A stretch of DNA of 64,000 bases. It comes from Betaproteobacteria bacterium (lineage in GTDB: Bacteria; Pseudomonadota; Gammaproteobacteria; Burkholderiales; Casimicrobiaceae). The notes under the pieces are model-generated. The model was given only the letters and a program-made list of their open reading frames with translations. It was not told the DNA's origin and did not search any database. Positions 29,263 through 42,359 of this stretch are shown here, piece after piece (positions within the stretch are counted from its first letter, which is position 1; each line of letters starts with the position of its first letter). The translations under genes were made by a program, and so were the position numbers. Location: contig READ01000010.1 of assembly GCA_004293675.1 (NCBI GenBank), positions 62,001 through 126,000 of the forward strand. Direction: 5' to 3'.

Positions 29263-30276
29263 CTAAACGCGGATTCCGCGTACCAAGTCGCCAATCAAAC
29301 CCGGGCCCTTGTAGAGCATGCCGGTGTAGACCTGCACCAATTGCGCGCCGATATCGAGTTTTCGCTGAGCGTCAACTACGCTCATCACGCCGCCGACGCC
29401 AATCACGGGAACCTTTCGGGCGGCCTTGACCACCACCTCCAAGACCCGATCCGCTCGTTCCCGCAGCGGCGAACCGCTCAAGCCGCCGGCCTCCTGAGCG
29501 TGCGCGTGCTCGGCCACCCCTTCGCGAGACAACGTGGTGTTGCTGGAAATGATGGCGTCGGCACCGGCGTCACAAATGGCCTGCACAACCTTGGCGATCT
29601 GTGCAGACTCGATATCTGGGGCAATTTTCACGGCGATGGGGCGGAGCTTGCCACAAGCTTTGTGGAGTAATTCGCGCTCGCTGACGAGTGCGCGAACCAG
29701 CCCCGCGATGGAATCCGGCGCTTGTAAATCGCGCAAATTTTTGGTGTTGGGCGACGACACATTGACCGCGATGTAATCAGCGGTTTCATACACCGCTCGC
29801 AAACACTTGATGTAATCGGAGCTGGCTTGTTCAATTGGCGTCGCGGCATTTTTGCCAATGTTTACACCGACGGGTGTTGCAATTTTTCGTCCCAACAGAC
29901 GTGGCAGAGCCGCCTCAACGCCCGCATTGTTGAATCCTAAGCGATTGATCAATGCATCGTGTTCGGGGATGCGAAACATTCGAGGTTTCGGGTTACCCGG
30001 CTGCGCCAGCGGCGTGAGGGTTCCGATTTCAATGAAGCCGAAGCCCAGTTGTGCGAGACCGTCGAGATGTTCGGCGTTTTTGTCGAGACCTGCGGCAAGC
30101 CCAATCGGATTGTCAAACTGCAATCCCATGACGGTGCGTGGTTTCTTTGGGAGCCGACCCGCCCAAAGTCTTGCCGCGCCAACCCGTGCTTGTGCATCGA
30201 GGGCGGCGAAGGCCGCGTGGTGGGCAGTTTCAGGGTCGAGACCGAAGAGGAAAGGGCGAATCAAAGCGTAGCTCAT
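29263..30276 (-). CDS. pyrD: Dihydroorotate dehydrogenase (quinone), class 2
   Basis: PyrD oxidises dihydroorotate to orotate with FMN and passes electrons to membrane quinones. The 337-residue product has the class 2 N-terminal helix (YALIRPFLFGLDPETAHHAAF) for membrane association. It then has GLAAGLDKNAEHLDGL, FIEIGTLTPLAQPGNPKPRMFR, VNVSSPNTKNLR with the catalytic Ser at 174/175, SSNTT, GGLSG (FMN phosphate) and GVGGV. Its start codon is separated from the divergent transglycosylase start by only 18 bp, so the promoters must extend into coding DNA. Confidence 0.96.
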   Translation of the reverse strand: MSYALIRPFLFGLDPETAHHAAFAALDAQARVGAARLWAGRLPKKPRTVMGLQFDNPIGLAAGLDKNAEHLDGLAQLGFGFIEIGTLTPLAQPGNPKPRMFRIPEHDALINRLGFNNAGVEAALPRLLGRKIATPVGVNIGKNAATPIEQASSDYIKCLRAVYETADYIAVNVSSPNTKNLRDLQAPDSIAGLVRALVSERELLHKACGKLRPIAVKIAPDIESAQIAKVVQAICDAGADAIISSNTTLSREGVAEHAHAQEAGGLSGSPLRERADRVLEVVVKAARKVPVIGVGGVMSVVDAQRKLDIGAQLVQVYTGMLYKGPGLIGDLVRGIRV

Positions 30277-30294
30277 GACGCTATTATCTCAGCC

Positions 30295-31317
30295 ATGCTG
30301 CTTCGTCAATCTATCGCGCTACTGTTAACCACGTTTTCTTTTGCATCGCACGCACAGGACTACGTCAATCGCCCAGAGGTGGCGCTGTTGCGGGGCGAGC
30401 TCGCAACCGAGCATCAGTTTGACGCGGCCGATTTTGACAATGCGATGGCGCAGGCTCGTCGACTTGATCAAGTCATTGCTTTCATGGATGCGCCCGTGCG
30501 TGCGCCGGCACCTTGGCATGTGTATTGGCCGCGTCATATCGGAGGCGATCGTTTTGCGCGTGCCGGCGAATTTGTTCGTGACAACAATACGGCGCTGCGA
30601 CGGGCCGAGGTGGCCTACGGCGTGCCGCCCGAGGTCGTGGCTGCAATCATCGGCGTGGAAACTATTTACGGCCGGATAACGGGTAATTTTCGCGTGATTG
30701 ACGCACTGGCAACGCTTGCCTTTGACTACCCCCGTCGCGCTGAATTTTTTCGTGAGGAGCTGAAGCAATTTTTCCTTTTGAGTCGAGAGTTGAAACGCTC
30801 CCCGCTGAGCATTCGCGGTTCGTTTGCTGGCGCAATGGGCTGGCCGCAATTTATGCCCAGCAGCTACCGAAAATGGGCGGTGGATTTCGACAACGATCAA
30901 CGAATTGATCTTTTTGCCTCGCGCGAGGACATTGTGGGTTCAGTCGCGTCGTTTCTGGCGGGGCATGGCTGGGAGCGAGGTGGTGTGGTGATGCTGCCGG
31001 TGGCGAAGCCCTCGGCGGCCATTCTGGCGACTTTTGATGGCGGGCTAACGCCCAGAAAGGCGTTCTCTGAATGGCAAGCTGCCGGCGTCGAAATATTGCG
31101 AAAGGACGCGAACGTTCAACTACCTGCTGGCGACGCGCTGGCTGGACTCATTTCGCTCGACCGTGCGGATGGAGAAAACGAGTACTGGATCACGTTCGAG
31201 AATTTTTACGTAATCACTCGCTACAACCGCTCCCGAATGTACGCATCTTCGGTTTGGTCGCTGGCTTACGCGCTACAGCGCTTAAGTGCAAAATCGAGCC
31301 CTCCAACGCCTCGCTAG
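30295..31317 (+). CDS. mltB: Lytic murein transglycosylase, MltB family
   Basis: The 340-residue product from ATG 30295 starts with a signal peptide (MLLRQSIALLLTTFSFASHA, then QDY). The frame is open far upstream, antisense to pyrD, but the signal peptide fixes the start. The catalytic Glu122 lies in IIGVETIYGRITGNF; GAMGWPQFMPSSYRKWAVDF and NDQRIDLF complete the family-3 transglycosylase pattern. It cleaves peptidoglycan glycan strands to 1,6-anhydro-muropeptides in the periplasm. The signal has no lipobox, unlike E. coli MltB, so it should be soluble. The last 12 residues are poorly conserved. Confidence 0.92.
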   Translation: MLLRQSIALLLTTFSFASHAQDYVNRPEVALLRGELATEHQFDAADFDNAMAQARRLDQVIAFMDAPVRAPAPWHVYWPRHIGGDRFARAGEFVRDNNTALRRAEVAYGVPPEVVAAIIGVETIYGRITGNFRVIDALATLAFDYPRRAEFFREELKQFFLLSRELKRSPLSIRGSFAGAMGWPQFMPSSYRKWAVDFDNDQRIDLFASREDIVGSVASFLAGHGWERGGVVMLPVAKPSAAILATFDGGLTPRKAFSEWQAAGVEILRKDANVQLPAGDALAGLISLDRADGENEYWITFENFYVITRYNRSRMYASSVWSLAYALQRLSAKSSPPTPR

Positions 31318-31442
31318 AACGCCACACGCGACAACGGACTGCATACAGCCACCGTTTCCTGGCACTCGCGTCAAATTGCCAGCTCCGACAAATGGCTGTC
31401 GGCGCGAGCTGAGCTCATCGCAGGCGGGAGTTTGCGTTCCAG

Positions 31443-32873
31443 TTAAGCGCGCCCGTACTGGTCTTCGAAGCGTTGAATGTCGCTTTCGAGCAGGGTTGCA
31501 CCGGTTTGCACTTCGATGAAGATTACGTCGTCGGTGCCGATGTTTCGAATGCGGTGTTTTGCACCTAACGGAACGTGGATGTGATCCCCGTTGACGCAGC
31601 GCGTCATCGTGTCGTCGATCTGCACTTCGGAGGTGCCCGCAACGATAGTCCAGTGCTCTGCCCGGTGTTCGTGACGTTGCAGACTAATTGAAGCGCCCGG
31701 ATTGACGGTGATTCGCTTGCTTTTGAAACCCACGCCCTCATCGATGATTTGATACGTTCCCCACGGGCGACGAACGACCAGTGGATGCGTAGCGAGCTCG
31801 CTCCCAGCTTTTCGGAGCGACTCATAAATCTTTTTTACGTCTTGTGCCCGGTCGGTGCGGGCGACGAGTAAAGCGTCATCCGTGTCTACGATTGTCAAAT
31901 CGCTCACGCCGAGTGTCGCGATCATTCGTTTGCCCGCCAAAACAAATGTTCGCGCGGAGTCGACTTGGCTTACGTCGCCAACGGTGACGTTGCCATACGC
32001 ATCTTTGGGCACCATGTCCGCAAACGCTTGCCAAGCACCAATGTCAGTCCACGAAAAATCGGCCGCAACCATGGCCACGCAGTCGGATTTTTCCATCACA
32101 GCGTAGTCAAAGGAGATGCTGGGGGCGGCCATGTAGGCGCTCGACTCCAGGTGCGCCGCGTCGTTGAATAGGCGCGCGCCTTGCAGCGCGTTGCTGGCGG
32201 CGGCGAGCACTTCTGGTGCATGCCGGTCAAACTCAGCCAATAGCGCGCCAACCGGGAGCAAAAACATCCCGGAGTTCCAATAATAATGGCCGCTGGCGAG
32301 GTACTGTTGCGCCACAGCTAGCGCGGGCTTTTCAACGAAGCGGCGAACGCTTCGCCCAGTCGCACCGGCGACCTCAATCGCCTCTCCGGACTCCAGATAG
32401 CCATAGCCCGTCTCCGGTGCGGTGGGTTGGATGCCAAATGTCACCAGCCGAGATGTCCCGGCGAGCGTGGTCGCAGCATGAGCGATCTCGGCAAATCGTG
32501 AAAGCGGTGCAATCAGGTGATCAGCTGTCAGCACGAGTAGAGCGACGTCGTCGCCGTGCAGTTGTTTGGCTCGGAGCGCTGCTGAGGCCACCGCCGCCGC
32601 GGTGTTTCGCGCCATCGGCTCGATGATCGCACCAGGTGCAGCGACACCGGCCTCAGACGCCGCTCGGGTCACTAAATGCGCATGATCTTTTTGCGTTACA
32701 ACGAGCGTTGGCAGCACGGCACCGAGTGCGGCAATTCGCGCAAAAGCGTGCCCGATGAGTGTCGTGCCGTCGGGGAGTGTGACGAAGGGCTTAGGAAAGG
32801 TGTCGCGTGACAGCGGCCACAGTCGAGAGCCCGCGCCGCCGCACAGAATGACTGGAACGATGCGTTGCGTCAC
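31443..32873 (-). CDS. manC: Mannose-1-phosphate guanylyltransferase / mannose-6-phosphate isomerase
   Basis: The 476-residue product is the two-domain type II enzyme. The N-terminal GDP-mannose pyrophosphorylase has LCGGAGSRLWPLSRDTFPKPF (split by the active-site loop, residues 10-30) and RRFVEKP. The C-terminal cupin isomerase domain (from about residue 360, RPWGTYQIID) has QRHEHRAEHWTIVAGT as its metal site. It makes GDP-mannose for exopolysaccharide or LPS sugars. No polysaccharide genes are next to it. It follows queF by 17 bp on the same strand, so the two are probably co-transcribed despite unrelated roles. Confidence 0.95.
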   Translation of the reverse strand: MTQRIVPVILCGGAGSRLWPLSRDTFPKPFVTLPDGTTLIGHAFARIAALGAVLPTLVVTQKDHAHLVTRAASEAGVAAPGAIIEPMARNTAAAVASAALRAKQLHGDDVALLVLTADHLIAPLSRFAEIAHAATTLAGTSRLVTFGIQPTAPETGYGYLESGEAIEVAGATGRSVRRFVEKPALAVAQQYLASGHYYWNSGMFLLPVGALLAEFDRHAPEVLAAASNALQGARLFNDAAHLESSAYMAAPSISFDYAVMEKSDCVAMVAADFSWTDIGAWQAFADMVPKDAYGNVTVGDVSQVDSARTFVLAGKRMIATLGVSDLTIVDTDDALLVARTDRAQDVKKIYESLRKAGSELATHPLVVRRPWGTYQIIDEGVGFKSKRITVNPGASISLQRHEHRAEHWTIVAGTSEVQIDDTMTRCVNGDHIHVPLGAKHRIRNIGTDDVIFIEVQTGATLLESDIQRFEDQYGRA

Positions 32874-32890
32874 TACGCCAATCCCTCGTG

Positions 32891-33337
32891 TCAGACCGCT
32901 GCCGGATTAGCGAGTCCGAACTGTGTCAGATTGACCACGGGTTTTGGAGACCATCCGGCAGCCTGGTAATCGGTGACAACGTTGGTGTAGAGCCCGCCAC
33001 GCACATTCCAGCGGCCAGTGACGCGAGCGAACCGGGGGCTGATGGCGGCAACGATGGTGTCGAGAAGATCGTTCGTCACTTTTTCATGAAACGCCGCCGT
33101 GTCGCGAAAGCTCCACATGAACATTTTTAAGGCCTTGAGTTCGACGCAGCGTTTGTCAGCGATGTATTCGATCGTTAAGTGCGCGAAATCGGGTTGGCCA
33201 GTGAGGGGACACAGGCAGGTGAACTCGGGAATCTGAATGTGGATCAAATAATCGCGATCGGAATGTGCGTTGTCAAACGTATCGAGTGTTGTGCGCGGGG
33301 CGCTGGGTTGGCTGGGGGCGCGTTCAGAGGTGGGCAT
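32891..33337 (-). CDS. queF: NADPH-dependent 7-cyano-7-deazaguanine reductase (unimodular)
   Basis: QueF reduces preQ0 to preQ1 in queuosine biosynthesis for tRNA. The 148-residue product is the short, unimodular form. The catalytic Cys43 is in PEFTCLCPLTGQPDFA with Asp50, and the substrate motif ELKALKMFMWSFRDTAAFHE follows at about residues 67-86. The N-terminal 20 residues are variable. manC follows 17 bp downstream. The divergent smc gene starts 178 bp away, and TATAAT at 33403-33408 in that gap is a possible -10 for smc, without a convincing -35. I saw no preQ1 riboswitch-like element upstream. Confidence 0.95.
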   Translation of the reverse strand: MPTSERAPSQPSAPRTTLDTFDNAHSDRDYLIHIQIPEFTCLCPLTGQPDFAHLTIEYIADKRCVELKALKMFMWSFRDTAAFHEKVTNDLLDTIVAAISPRFARVTGRWNVRGGLYTNVVTDYQAAGWSPKPVVNLTQFGLANPAAV

Positions 33338-33515
33338 ATATCAGAAAAAGATGATTCTATTCAAGCATTTACGCCGAGCAAATCAACTCTGGTTGTGAAT
33401 CCTATAATGCTAGATTGTACTTTCCGTTTCATGGCGCCACCGCCGAGAATGAAAGGCGGCCGCTGGCGGCCTGCGGAATCGTCACAGTGCTGTATCTACG
33501 TCCGTTTAAGGCTCA

Positions 33516-36500
33516 ATGCGTCTCACTTCGATCAAACTTTCCGGCTTTAAGTCATTTGTCGATCCCACCACGATTGGATTGCCAGGCCAACTGGTCGGCA
33601 TCGTAGGGCCAAACGGTTGTGGCAAATCTAACGTGATCGATGCGGTGCGCTGGGTGCTGGGTGAGAGTAAAGCTTCAGCGCTTCGCGGCGAGTCAATGGA
33701 CGACGTCATTTTTAATGGTGCAGGCGATAGAAAACCCGTGGCCCGTGCGAGCGTCGAGCTCAATTTCGACAACTCAGCGGGTCGCAGCGCCGGGCAATGG
33801 AGCCAGTACGCTGAACTATCGGTCAAGCGCGTGCTGCAGCGCGATGTCGGCTCGAGCTACTACATCAATAACCAAGCGGTTCGTCGCCGCGACATCTTGG
33901 ATGTGTTCTTAGGTACCGGCTTGGGTCCGCGCGCTTACGCCGTCATCGAGCAGGGCATGATTTCGCGAATCATCGAGGCCAAACCCGAAGAGCTGCGGGT
34001 GTTTCTCGAAGAGGCCGCGGGTGTTTCTCGATATAAAGAGCGCCGCAAAGAAACCGAAAATCGACTGGGTGACACACGCGAAAACCTGTCACGAATTAAC
34101 GATATTCAGAGCGAATTGACCGGACAGGTCGAGCGCCTTGACGGGCAAGCAAAGGTTGCCGCCCGCTACCGCGAGCTTGAAAAAGAAAAGCTCGAAAGCC
34201 AAACGCTCCTCTACGCCCAGCGCAAAGAAGAGGCAACGAAGCAACGCGAAAGTGCGTTGAAAGTGCTCGCAGAGCACGAAACGGCGTTACTCGCGAAAGA
34301 GACAGAGCTGCAATCGCTCGCTACGCAAATCGAGGTGTTGCGGCAGGACGTCTACGCCCGTAACGAGGCACAGCACACGGCGCAGGGCGCGTTCTACGAG
34401 ATCAATTCAGACGTCACGCGAACCCAGCAGCAATTGGCCTTTGAGCGTGAGCGAAGCGCGCGCGTGGTCAACGAACTGGAGCAGAAAAAGGGCAAACTCA
34501 TTGCGCTGCGTGAGGAGAGCGAGCGTTTGGCTGAGGCCGCGGTCGTTGCCGGGGAAGAGGTCGAACAAGCCAGCGCGAGGCATTTTGATCAGCAAAGCCT
34601 GGTCGAAACGGCAAACGCCGCATTGCCGGTCGCCGAGATGGCGCTCCGAGCCGCCTCGACAGCGCTGGCAGACACCCAGCAAAGTGTTTCAAAGCTTGAA
34701 AGCGACATGCAGCTCGCCTCGCTGACGAAGGCCAATGCGGAAAAGACGATTGCTCAATTTGATTTGCGCATCAGTCGATTGACGCAGGAGCTCGAGCGCC
34801 TTAGCGCACCCGAAGACGCCGAACTTATTGAGATTGATGAGCAATTGCAGGGTGAGCGCGAAGAGCTCGAAAATGCCGAGCAAGTCGCTCAAGAAGCCGA
34901 TGAAACGGCCGCTGCCGCAGACGAGCAACGCGCGTCGCTCCGCGCCGCACTGGAGACTGCGACGCGCACTGTGAGCGATTTGAACGCGCGAAAAAACGCT
35001 ATCGCTAGTGTGCAGTCAAAATTTCAGGACCAGAGCGAAGGCAAACTTCAGCAGTGGCTGGGTCAGCAAAATATCCGCGGCGAGCGCTTCTGGTCGATGC
35101 TCAAGGTGGACGCTGGCTGGGAAGACGCCGTTGAGGCTGTGCTTCGTGATCGGCTCAATGCCCGTGCGGTCAGTAGCCTCGAAGCTGCGATCAATTTCTC
35201 CGCACCTCCGAGTCGATTTACCCTGTTCGCGCCGACCGCCGCTGCGGCCACAGCAACTTCAGGCGAGTCACTTTCGGCGCACGTGCATTCAGACCAAGCC
35301 GCGGTTCAAGGCGCGCTGAGTCAGTGGCTGCACGGCGTTCGAATCGCAGCCGATCTGCCGCAAGCGCTCAACCGCCGATCAAACCTTGCGGCCGGTGAAG
35401 TCTTCGTGACCAAGCAAGGCCACTTGGTGAGTGCCGCGAGCGTTACTTACTTTGCGCCGGATGAGGCCGTGCACGGCGCGATTGCTCGCCAGCGTGAACT
35501 CACTGAAATTGCCTCGTCGCTTAGCGCGGCGGATGCCGCTGCAAGTGCTGCGAACGCCGCGTTTTCTGGATGCGAGAAGCGCTACCAAGAAGCTCGCGTT
35601 CAAGCCACGCAACTCCGCGCTTCGATTGTCAGTGTGCAGCGCCGCGTGCACGCGCTCGAGGTCGAGCGTTTGCAAATTGAACAGGCTCGGGCACAAGCTT
35701 CAGAACGAGCCAAACAGATTACGGCTGAGCGCGATGAGATCATCGCCTCGGTGGCCGCAGAGCGTGAAAATGTGCAATCGCACCTGGAGCGGCTGACCGA
35801 GTTTGAGGGCAAAAAAGCCGACGCGCACGCCGAGCGTGAGACCAAGCGCGGACTGCGAAACGAAGCCGACGTGGCGCTCGTCAAGGCGCGCGAGCTGCTG
35901 CGAGTTGTTGAGATTGCGCTACGTGACTTGATGTACGCCGAGCGAAGCGCGACGGATCGGGTGCGCGATTTGACCCGCAACGCCGAGACCAATCGGTTGC
36001 AAATCGCCGAGCTCGAAGGCGATTTGGCGCGGCTTGATACCGAGCGCACCAGCATTCTTCTCGATCCGCTGGAGTCTAGTTTGCAGGCACAGTTGACGCA
36101 GCGCGCTGAGCGCGAAGCGCTGCTAAAAACAGCACGTGAGGCTGTGGAATCGGCCAACGCTGCGCAGCGAAGCGCGGAGGAATCGCGCACCGTGATCGAG
36201 CGCGATCTTGAGCCGGTTCGAAAGAAAATCGAAGATGCTCGTTTACGCCAAAACACCGCAGAGCTTGGTTTGGCGCAATTCGAAGAGCAGCTTGCGGCCC
36301 TGCAATACGATCCCGAGTGGCTGCTGGAACACTTGCCAAAAGCCCCGCGCGCGGCCGAGCTTCAACGCCAGCTGGCTCGTGTTGAAGCCGACATGACCAA
36401 TTTGGGTGCCGTCAATTTGGCTGCGCTCGATGAGCTCAAGCAAGCCGCCGAGCGCAAGCTCTACCTTGACGCGCAGGCCGGCGACTTGCAAGAGGCGGTG

Positions 36501-37019
36501 CAAACACTCGAAGATGCAATTCGTCGCATTGACCGCGAAACGCGTCTGCAATTGCAAGAGACCTACAACAAAGTCAACGAACAATTTGGCCGACTGTTTC
36601 CAACGCTCTTCGGCGGGGGACAGGCGAAGCTCGTTCTGACGGGCGATGAAATTTTGGACGCCGGCATTCAAGTCGTTGCGCAGCCACCGGGCAAGCGCAA
36701 TGCGTCGATTCACCTCTTGTCCGGCGGTGAAAAAGCGCTCACCGCAACGGCGTTGGTGTTCGCGCTATTTCAGCTCAATCCCGCACCGTTTTGTTTGCTC
36801 GACGAGGTCGATGCACCGCTTGACGATCCCAACACTGAGCGCTTCTGTCGTTTGGTACGTGAAATGTCGGTCGCAACGCAGTTCTTGTTCATTTCGCATA
36901 ACAAGATCGCCATGGAAATGGCTGAGCAACTCATTGGTGTGACGATGAGCGAGCCCGGCGTTTCTCGAATAGTGGGCGTAGACGTGTCGCAGGCCCTGCG
37001 CATGGCTGAAGCGGCTTAG
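33516..37019 (+). CDS. smc: Chromosome segregation ATPase SMC
   Basis: The 1167-residue protein has the canonical SMC order. The N-terminal ATPase half has Walker A GPNGCGKS (residues 31-38), followed by a long coiled coil. The hinge lies at about 500-660 (WLGQQNIRGERFWSMLKVDAGW, RDRLNARAVSSLE). A second coiled coil follows, and the C-terminal half has the signature LLSGGEKALTATALVFALF and Walker B FCLLDEVDAPLDD. It dimerises, and with ScpA/ScpB it compacts the chromosome. zipA follows after 17 bp and ligA after that, the betaproteobacterial smc-zipA-ligA operon. No scpAB is in view. Confidence 0.97.
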   Translation: MRLTSIKLSGFKSFVDPTTIGLPGQLVGIVGPNGCGKSNVIDAVRWVLGESKASALRGESMDDVIFNGAGDRKPVARASVELNFDNSAGRSAGQWSQYAELSVKRVLQRDVGSSYYINNQAVRRRDILDVFLGTGLGPRAYAVIEQGMISRIIEAKPEELRVFLEEAAGVSRYKERRKETENRLGDTRENLSRINDIQSELTGQVERLDGQAKVAARYRELEKEKLESQTLLYAQRKEEATKQRESALKVLAEHETALLAKETELQSLATQIEVLRQDVYARNEAQHTAQGAFYEINSDVTRTQQQLAFERERSARVVNELEQKKGKLIALREESERLAEAAVVAGEEVEQASARHFDQQSLVETANAALPVAEMALRAASTALADTQQSVSKLESDMQLASLTKANAEKTIAQFDLRISRLTQELERLSAPEDAELIEIDEQLQGEREELENAEQVAQEADETAAAADEQRASLRAALETATRTVSDLNARKNAIASVQSKFQDQSEGKLQQWLGQQNIRGERFWSMLKVDAGWEDAVEAVLRDRLNARAVSSLEAAINFSAPPSRFTLFAPTAAAATATSGESLSAHVHSDQAAVQGALSQWLHGVRIAADLPQALNRRSNLAAGEVFVTKQGHLVSAASVTYFAPDEAVHGAIARQRELTEIASSLSAADAAASAANAAFSGCEKRYQEARVQATQLRASIVSVQRRVHALEVERLQIEQARAQASERAKQITAERDEIIASVAAERENVQSHLERLTEFEGKKADAHAERETKRGLRNEADVALVKARELLRVVEIALRDLMYAERSATDRVRDLTRNAETNRLQIAELEGDLARLDTERTSILLDPLESSLQAQLTQRAEREALLKTAREAVESANAAQRSAEESRTVIERDLEPVRKKIEDARLRQNTAELGLAQFEEQLAALQYDPEWLLEHLPKAPRAAELQRQLARVEADMTNLGAVNLAALDELKQAAERKLYLDAQAGDLQEAVQTLEDAIRRIDRETRLQLQETYNKVNEQFGRLFPTLFGGGQAKLVLTGDEILDAGIQVVAQPPGKRNASIHLLSGGEKALTATALVFALFQLNPAPFCLLDEVDAPLDDPNTERFCRLVREMSVATQFLFISHNKIAMEMAEQLIGVTMSEPGVSRIVGVDVSQALRMAEAA

Positions 37020-37036
37020 CGAAAGGCAATCTGAGA

Positions 37037-40452
<3,416 letters not shown>

Positions 40453-40453
40453 C

Positions 40454-40660
40454 AAGACCTCTCCACAACCCCTATTTTCGTCGTTCCCGCGAAGGCGGGA
40501 ATCCATGCCGCATGGAGAGCCATGTTCCAAGTCATTGATTTTGCTCAACTCACCATGGATTCCCGCCCGAGCGCAGCGAGGTTTATCCTGAGCTGGTCGT
40601 TGGGCGGGAATGACAACTTGATGCGCTTTTTCGAGGCTAGGTTAGTTGTGCAGAGGTCTT
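40454..40660. repeat. 207-bp element with 16-bp terminal inverted repeats
   Basis: AAGACCTCTCCACAAC (40454-40469) is inverted, with one mismatch, at 40645-40660. Inside are inverted copies of a TTCCCGCGAAGGCGGGAATCC-type palindrome (about 40482-40506 and 40556-40617 as GATTCCCGCCC...GGGCGGGAATGAC), which resembles the dRS3-like repeats of Neisseria and other proteobacteria. No ORF lies within. The structure is that of a MITE or a small repeat cluster placed 2 bp after the ligA stop. The link to any specific insertion-sequence family is not shown. Confidence 0.65.
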
Positions 40661-40678
40661 ATAGCTTAGGTGGGTTAT

Positions 40679-40794
40679 AGCTTTATCGTTAAACGCCATA
40701 CGAAACGGGGCGTACAACGAATTGAAGGCGGCTTTTGACTAGATTAAATATTTCAAGTAACGCCTTATTTCGTAAGGCGTTGCAATGAAAAGCT
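40679..40794. repeat. AT-rich two-hairpin repeat element, copy D (best preserved)
   Basis: The ends are inverted: AGCTTTATCGTTAAACGCC at the left and, read inverted, AGCTTTTCATTGCAACGCC at the right. Each module contains a hairpin: left ACGCC/GGCGT, right a perfect 9-bp stem AACGCCTTA/TAAGGCGTT (40759-40767 and 40773-40781, loop TTTCG). Total length is 116 bp. It lies in the convergent gap between ligA and tctA, immediately after the 207-bp element, and could incidentally terminate transcription from both sides. Confidence 0.8.
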
Positions 40795-40802
40795 CGGAAT
40801 CA

Positions 40803-42317
40803 CTAATCATCCTCGCCCAGTCGAATCCCACGGCGACGCAAAAACATCGGAACGAAGAGCACCAGCGCCGAGAGTATCAGCAGCGTGGCAGCGATCGGCT
40901 GCGTCAAAAATGCCGACCAATCGCCTTGTGAAATCGATAGCGCACGGCGCAAATGCACTTCGCTCATCGGTCCCAAGATCATGCCAATGATGACCGGTGC
41001 GACTGGGAAATCAAAGCGCCGCATGATGACGCCAATGACGCCGATCATGTACATAAACAGCAAGTCCAACGCGCTTTGCCGCATCCCATAAACGCCGATG
41101 CTAGCGAACACCAAAATGCCTGCGTAGAGCTGTGCTTTAGGCAGGTTGAGCAATTTGGCCCAAATGCCCGCCATCGGCAGGTTGAGCACCAGTAGCATCA
41201 CGTTGCCCACGTACAGCGACGCTATAAGCCCCCACACCAAGTCGCCGCTGGTTTGAAAGAGCAGTGGCCCGGGCTGCAAGTTGTAATTTTGAAATGCACC
41301 AATCAGAATCGCCGCAGTCGCCGAGGTTGGAATTCCGAGCGTCAAGAGCGGCACAAGCGCGCCGGTGGCACACGCGTTGTTGGCAGCCTCGGGCCCTGCA
41401 ACGCCCTCAATGGCGCCCTTGCCACCCGCACTTGAGAAGTCCGCCTTGGATTGGCTGAGTTTTCTCTCGGTGCTGTACGACAAAAACGTTGGAATCTCAG
41501 CGCCCCCGGCGGGCATAGACCCAAACGGAAAACCGATGGCCGTGCCGCGCAACCACGCCGGCCACGATCGCTTCCAGTCGTCTCGGGTCATCTGCATCGA
41601 ACTCAATTTGTTTTGCGTCGGCGGTGCGGTTTTGCTGTCGTAGAGCACACTGTAGAGCGCTTCGCCCACCGCAAATAAACCTACGGCGACCAGCACAAAC
41701 TCGATGCCGTCAACCAACTCTGGTACGCCCGCCGTGTAGCGAGCAACGCCTTCGATTTTGTCCTGCCCGACCAGCCCGAGCGCCAAGCCCAACGCGAGTG
41801 AAACCATGCCGCGTAGCATCGACGCGCCAAGCACTGACGACACCGTGACAAACGCCAGCACCATGAGGGCAAAAAACTCAGCGGGGCCGAACTTCAACCC
41901 AAAATCGGCTACGAACGGCGCGACAAAGGTCAACAAAATCGTTGCCAGCGTTCCCGCGACAAACGAACCAATAGCGGCCGTCGCTAGCGCTGACCCGGCT
42001 CGACCATTGCGGGCCATGCAATTTCCCTCAAGCGCGGTCATGATTGACGCGCTTTCACCGGGCGTATTCATCAAAATCGAGGTCGTCGATCCGCCAAACA
42101 TCGCACCGTAGTACACCCCGCAAAACATGATCAGTGCGCTCGCAGGATCGATCTTGGCGGTGACCGGAAGCAGCATCGCAACGGTCAGCGCCGGGCCAAT
42201 GCCGGGCAATACACCGATGGCCGTGCCCAAAGCGCAACCAATGAATGCCCACATCAAATTGATCGGTTGCAGCGCGGTCGCAAATCCGCTCAACAGGAGG
42301 CCAAATGTCTCAGTCAT
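40803..42317 (-). CDS. tctA: Tripartite tricarboxylate transporter, large membrane subunit TctA
   Basis: The 504-residue membrane protein has about 10-12 hydrophobic segments and the TctA signatures [23 protein letters not shown] (split by the membrane, residues 30-52) and [22 protein letters not shown], and further on [15 protein letters not shown]. With TctB it forms the channel that imports tricarboxylates or related carboxylates using the periplasmic TctC binder and an ion gradient. It is the last gene of tctCBA, 42 bp after tctB. The ending is a short charged tail. Confidence 0.96.
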   Translation of the reverse strand: MTETFGLLLSGFATALQPINLMWAFIGCALGTAIGVLPGIGPALTVAMLLPVTAKIDPASALIMFCGVYYGAMFGGSTTSILMNTPGESASIMTALEGNCMARNGRAGSALATAAIGSFVAGTLATILLTFVAPFVADFGLKFGPAEFFALMVLAFVTVSSVLGASMLRGMVSLALGLALGLVGQDKIEGVARYTAGVPELVDGIEFVLVAVGLFAVGEALYSVLYDSKTAPPTQNKLSSMQMTRDDWKRSWPAWLRGTAIGFPFGSMPAGGAEIPTFLSYSTERKLSQSKADFSSAGGKGAIEGVAGPEAANNACATGALVPLLTLGIPTSATAAILIGAFQNYNLQPGPLLFQTSGDLVWGLIASLYVGNVMLLVLNLPMAGIWAKLLNLPKAQLYAGILVFASIGVYGMRQSALDLLFMYMIGVIGVIMRRFDFPVAPVIIGMILGPMSEVHLRRALSISQGDWSAFLTQPIAATLLILSALVLFVPMFLRRRGIRLGEDD

Positions 42318-42359
42318 AGAACCTCACTCGGGAGCGCAGTATTGCGCGGATCAGTTCAA

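Noticed and set aside
33338-33515. Possible preQ1 riboswitch upstream of queF
   Set aside because: No preQ1-type stem-loop with its A-rich tail was seen near the queF start.
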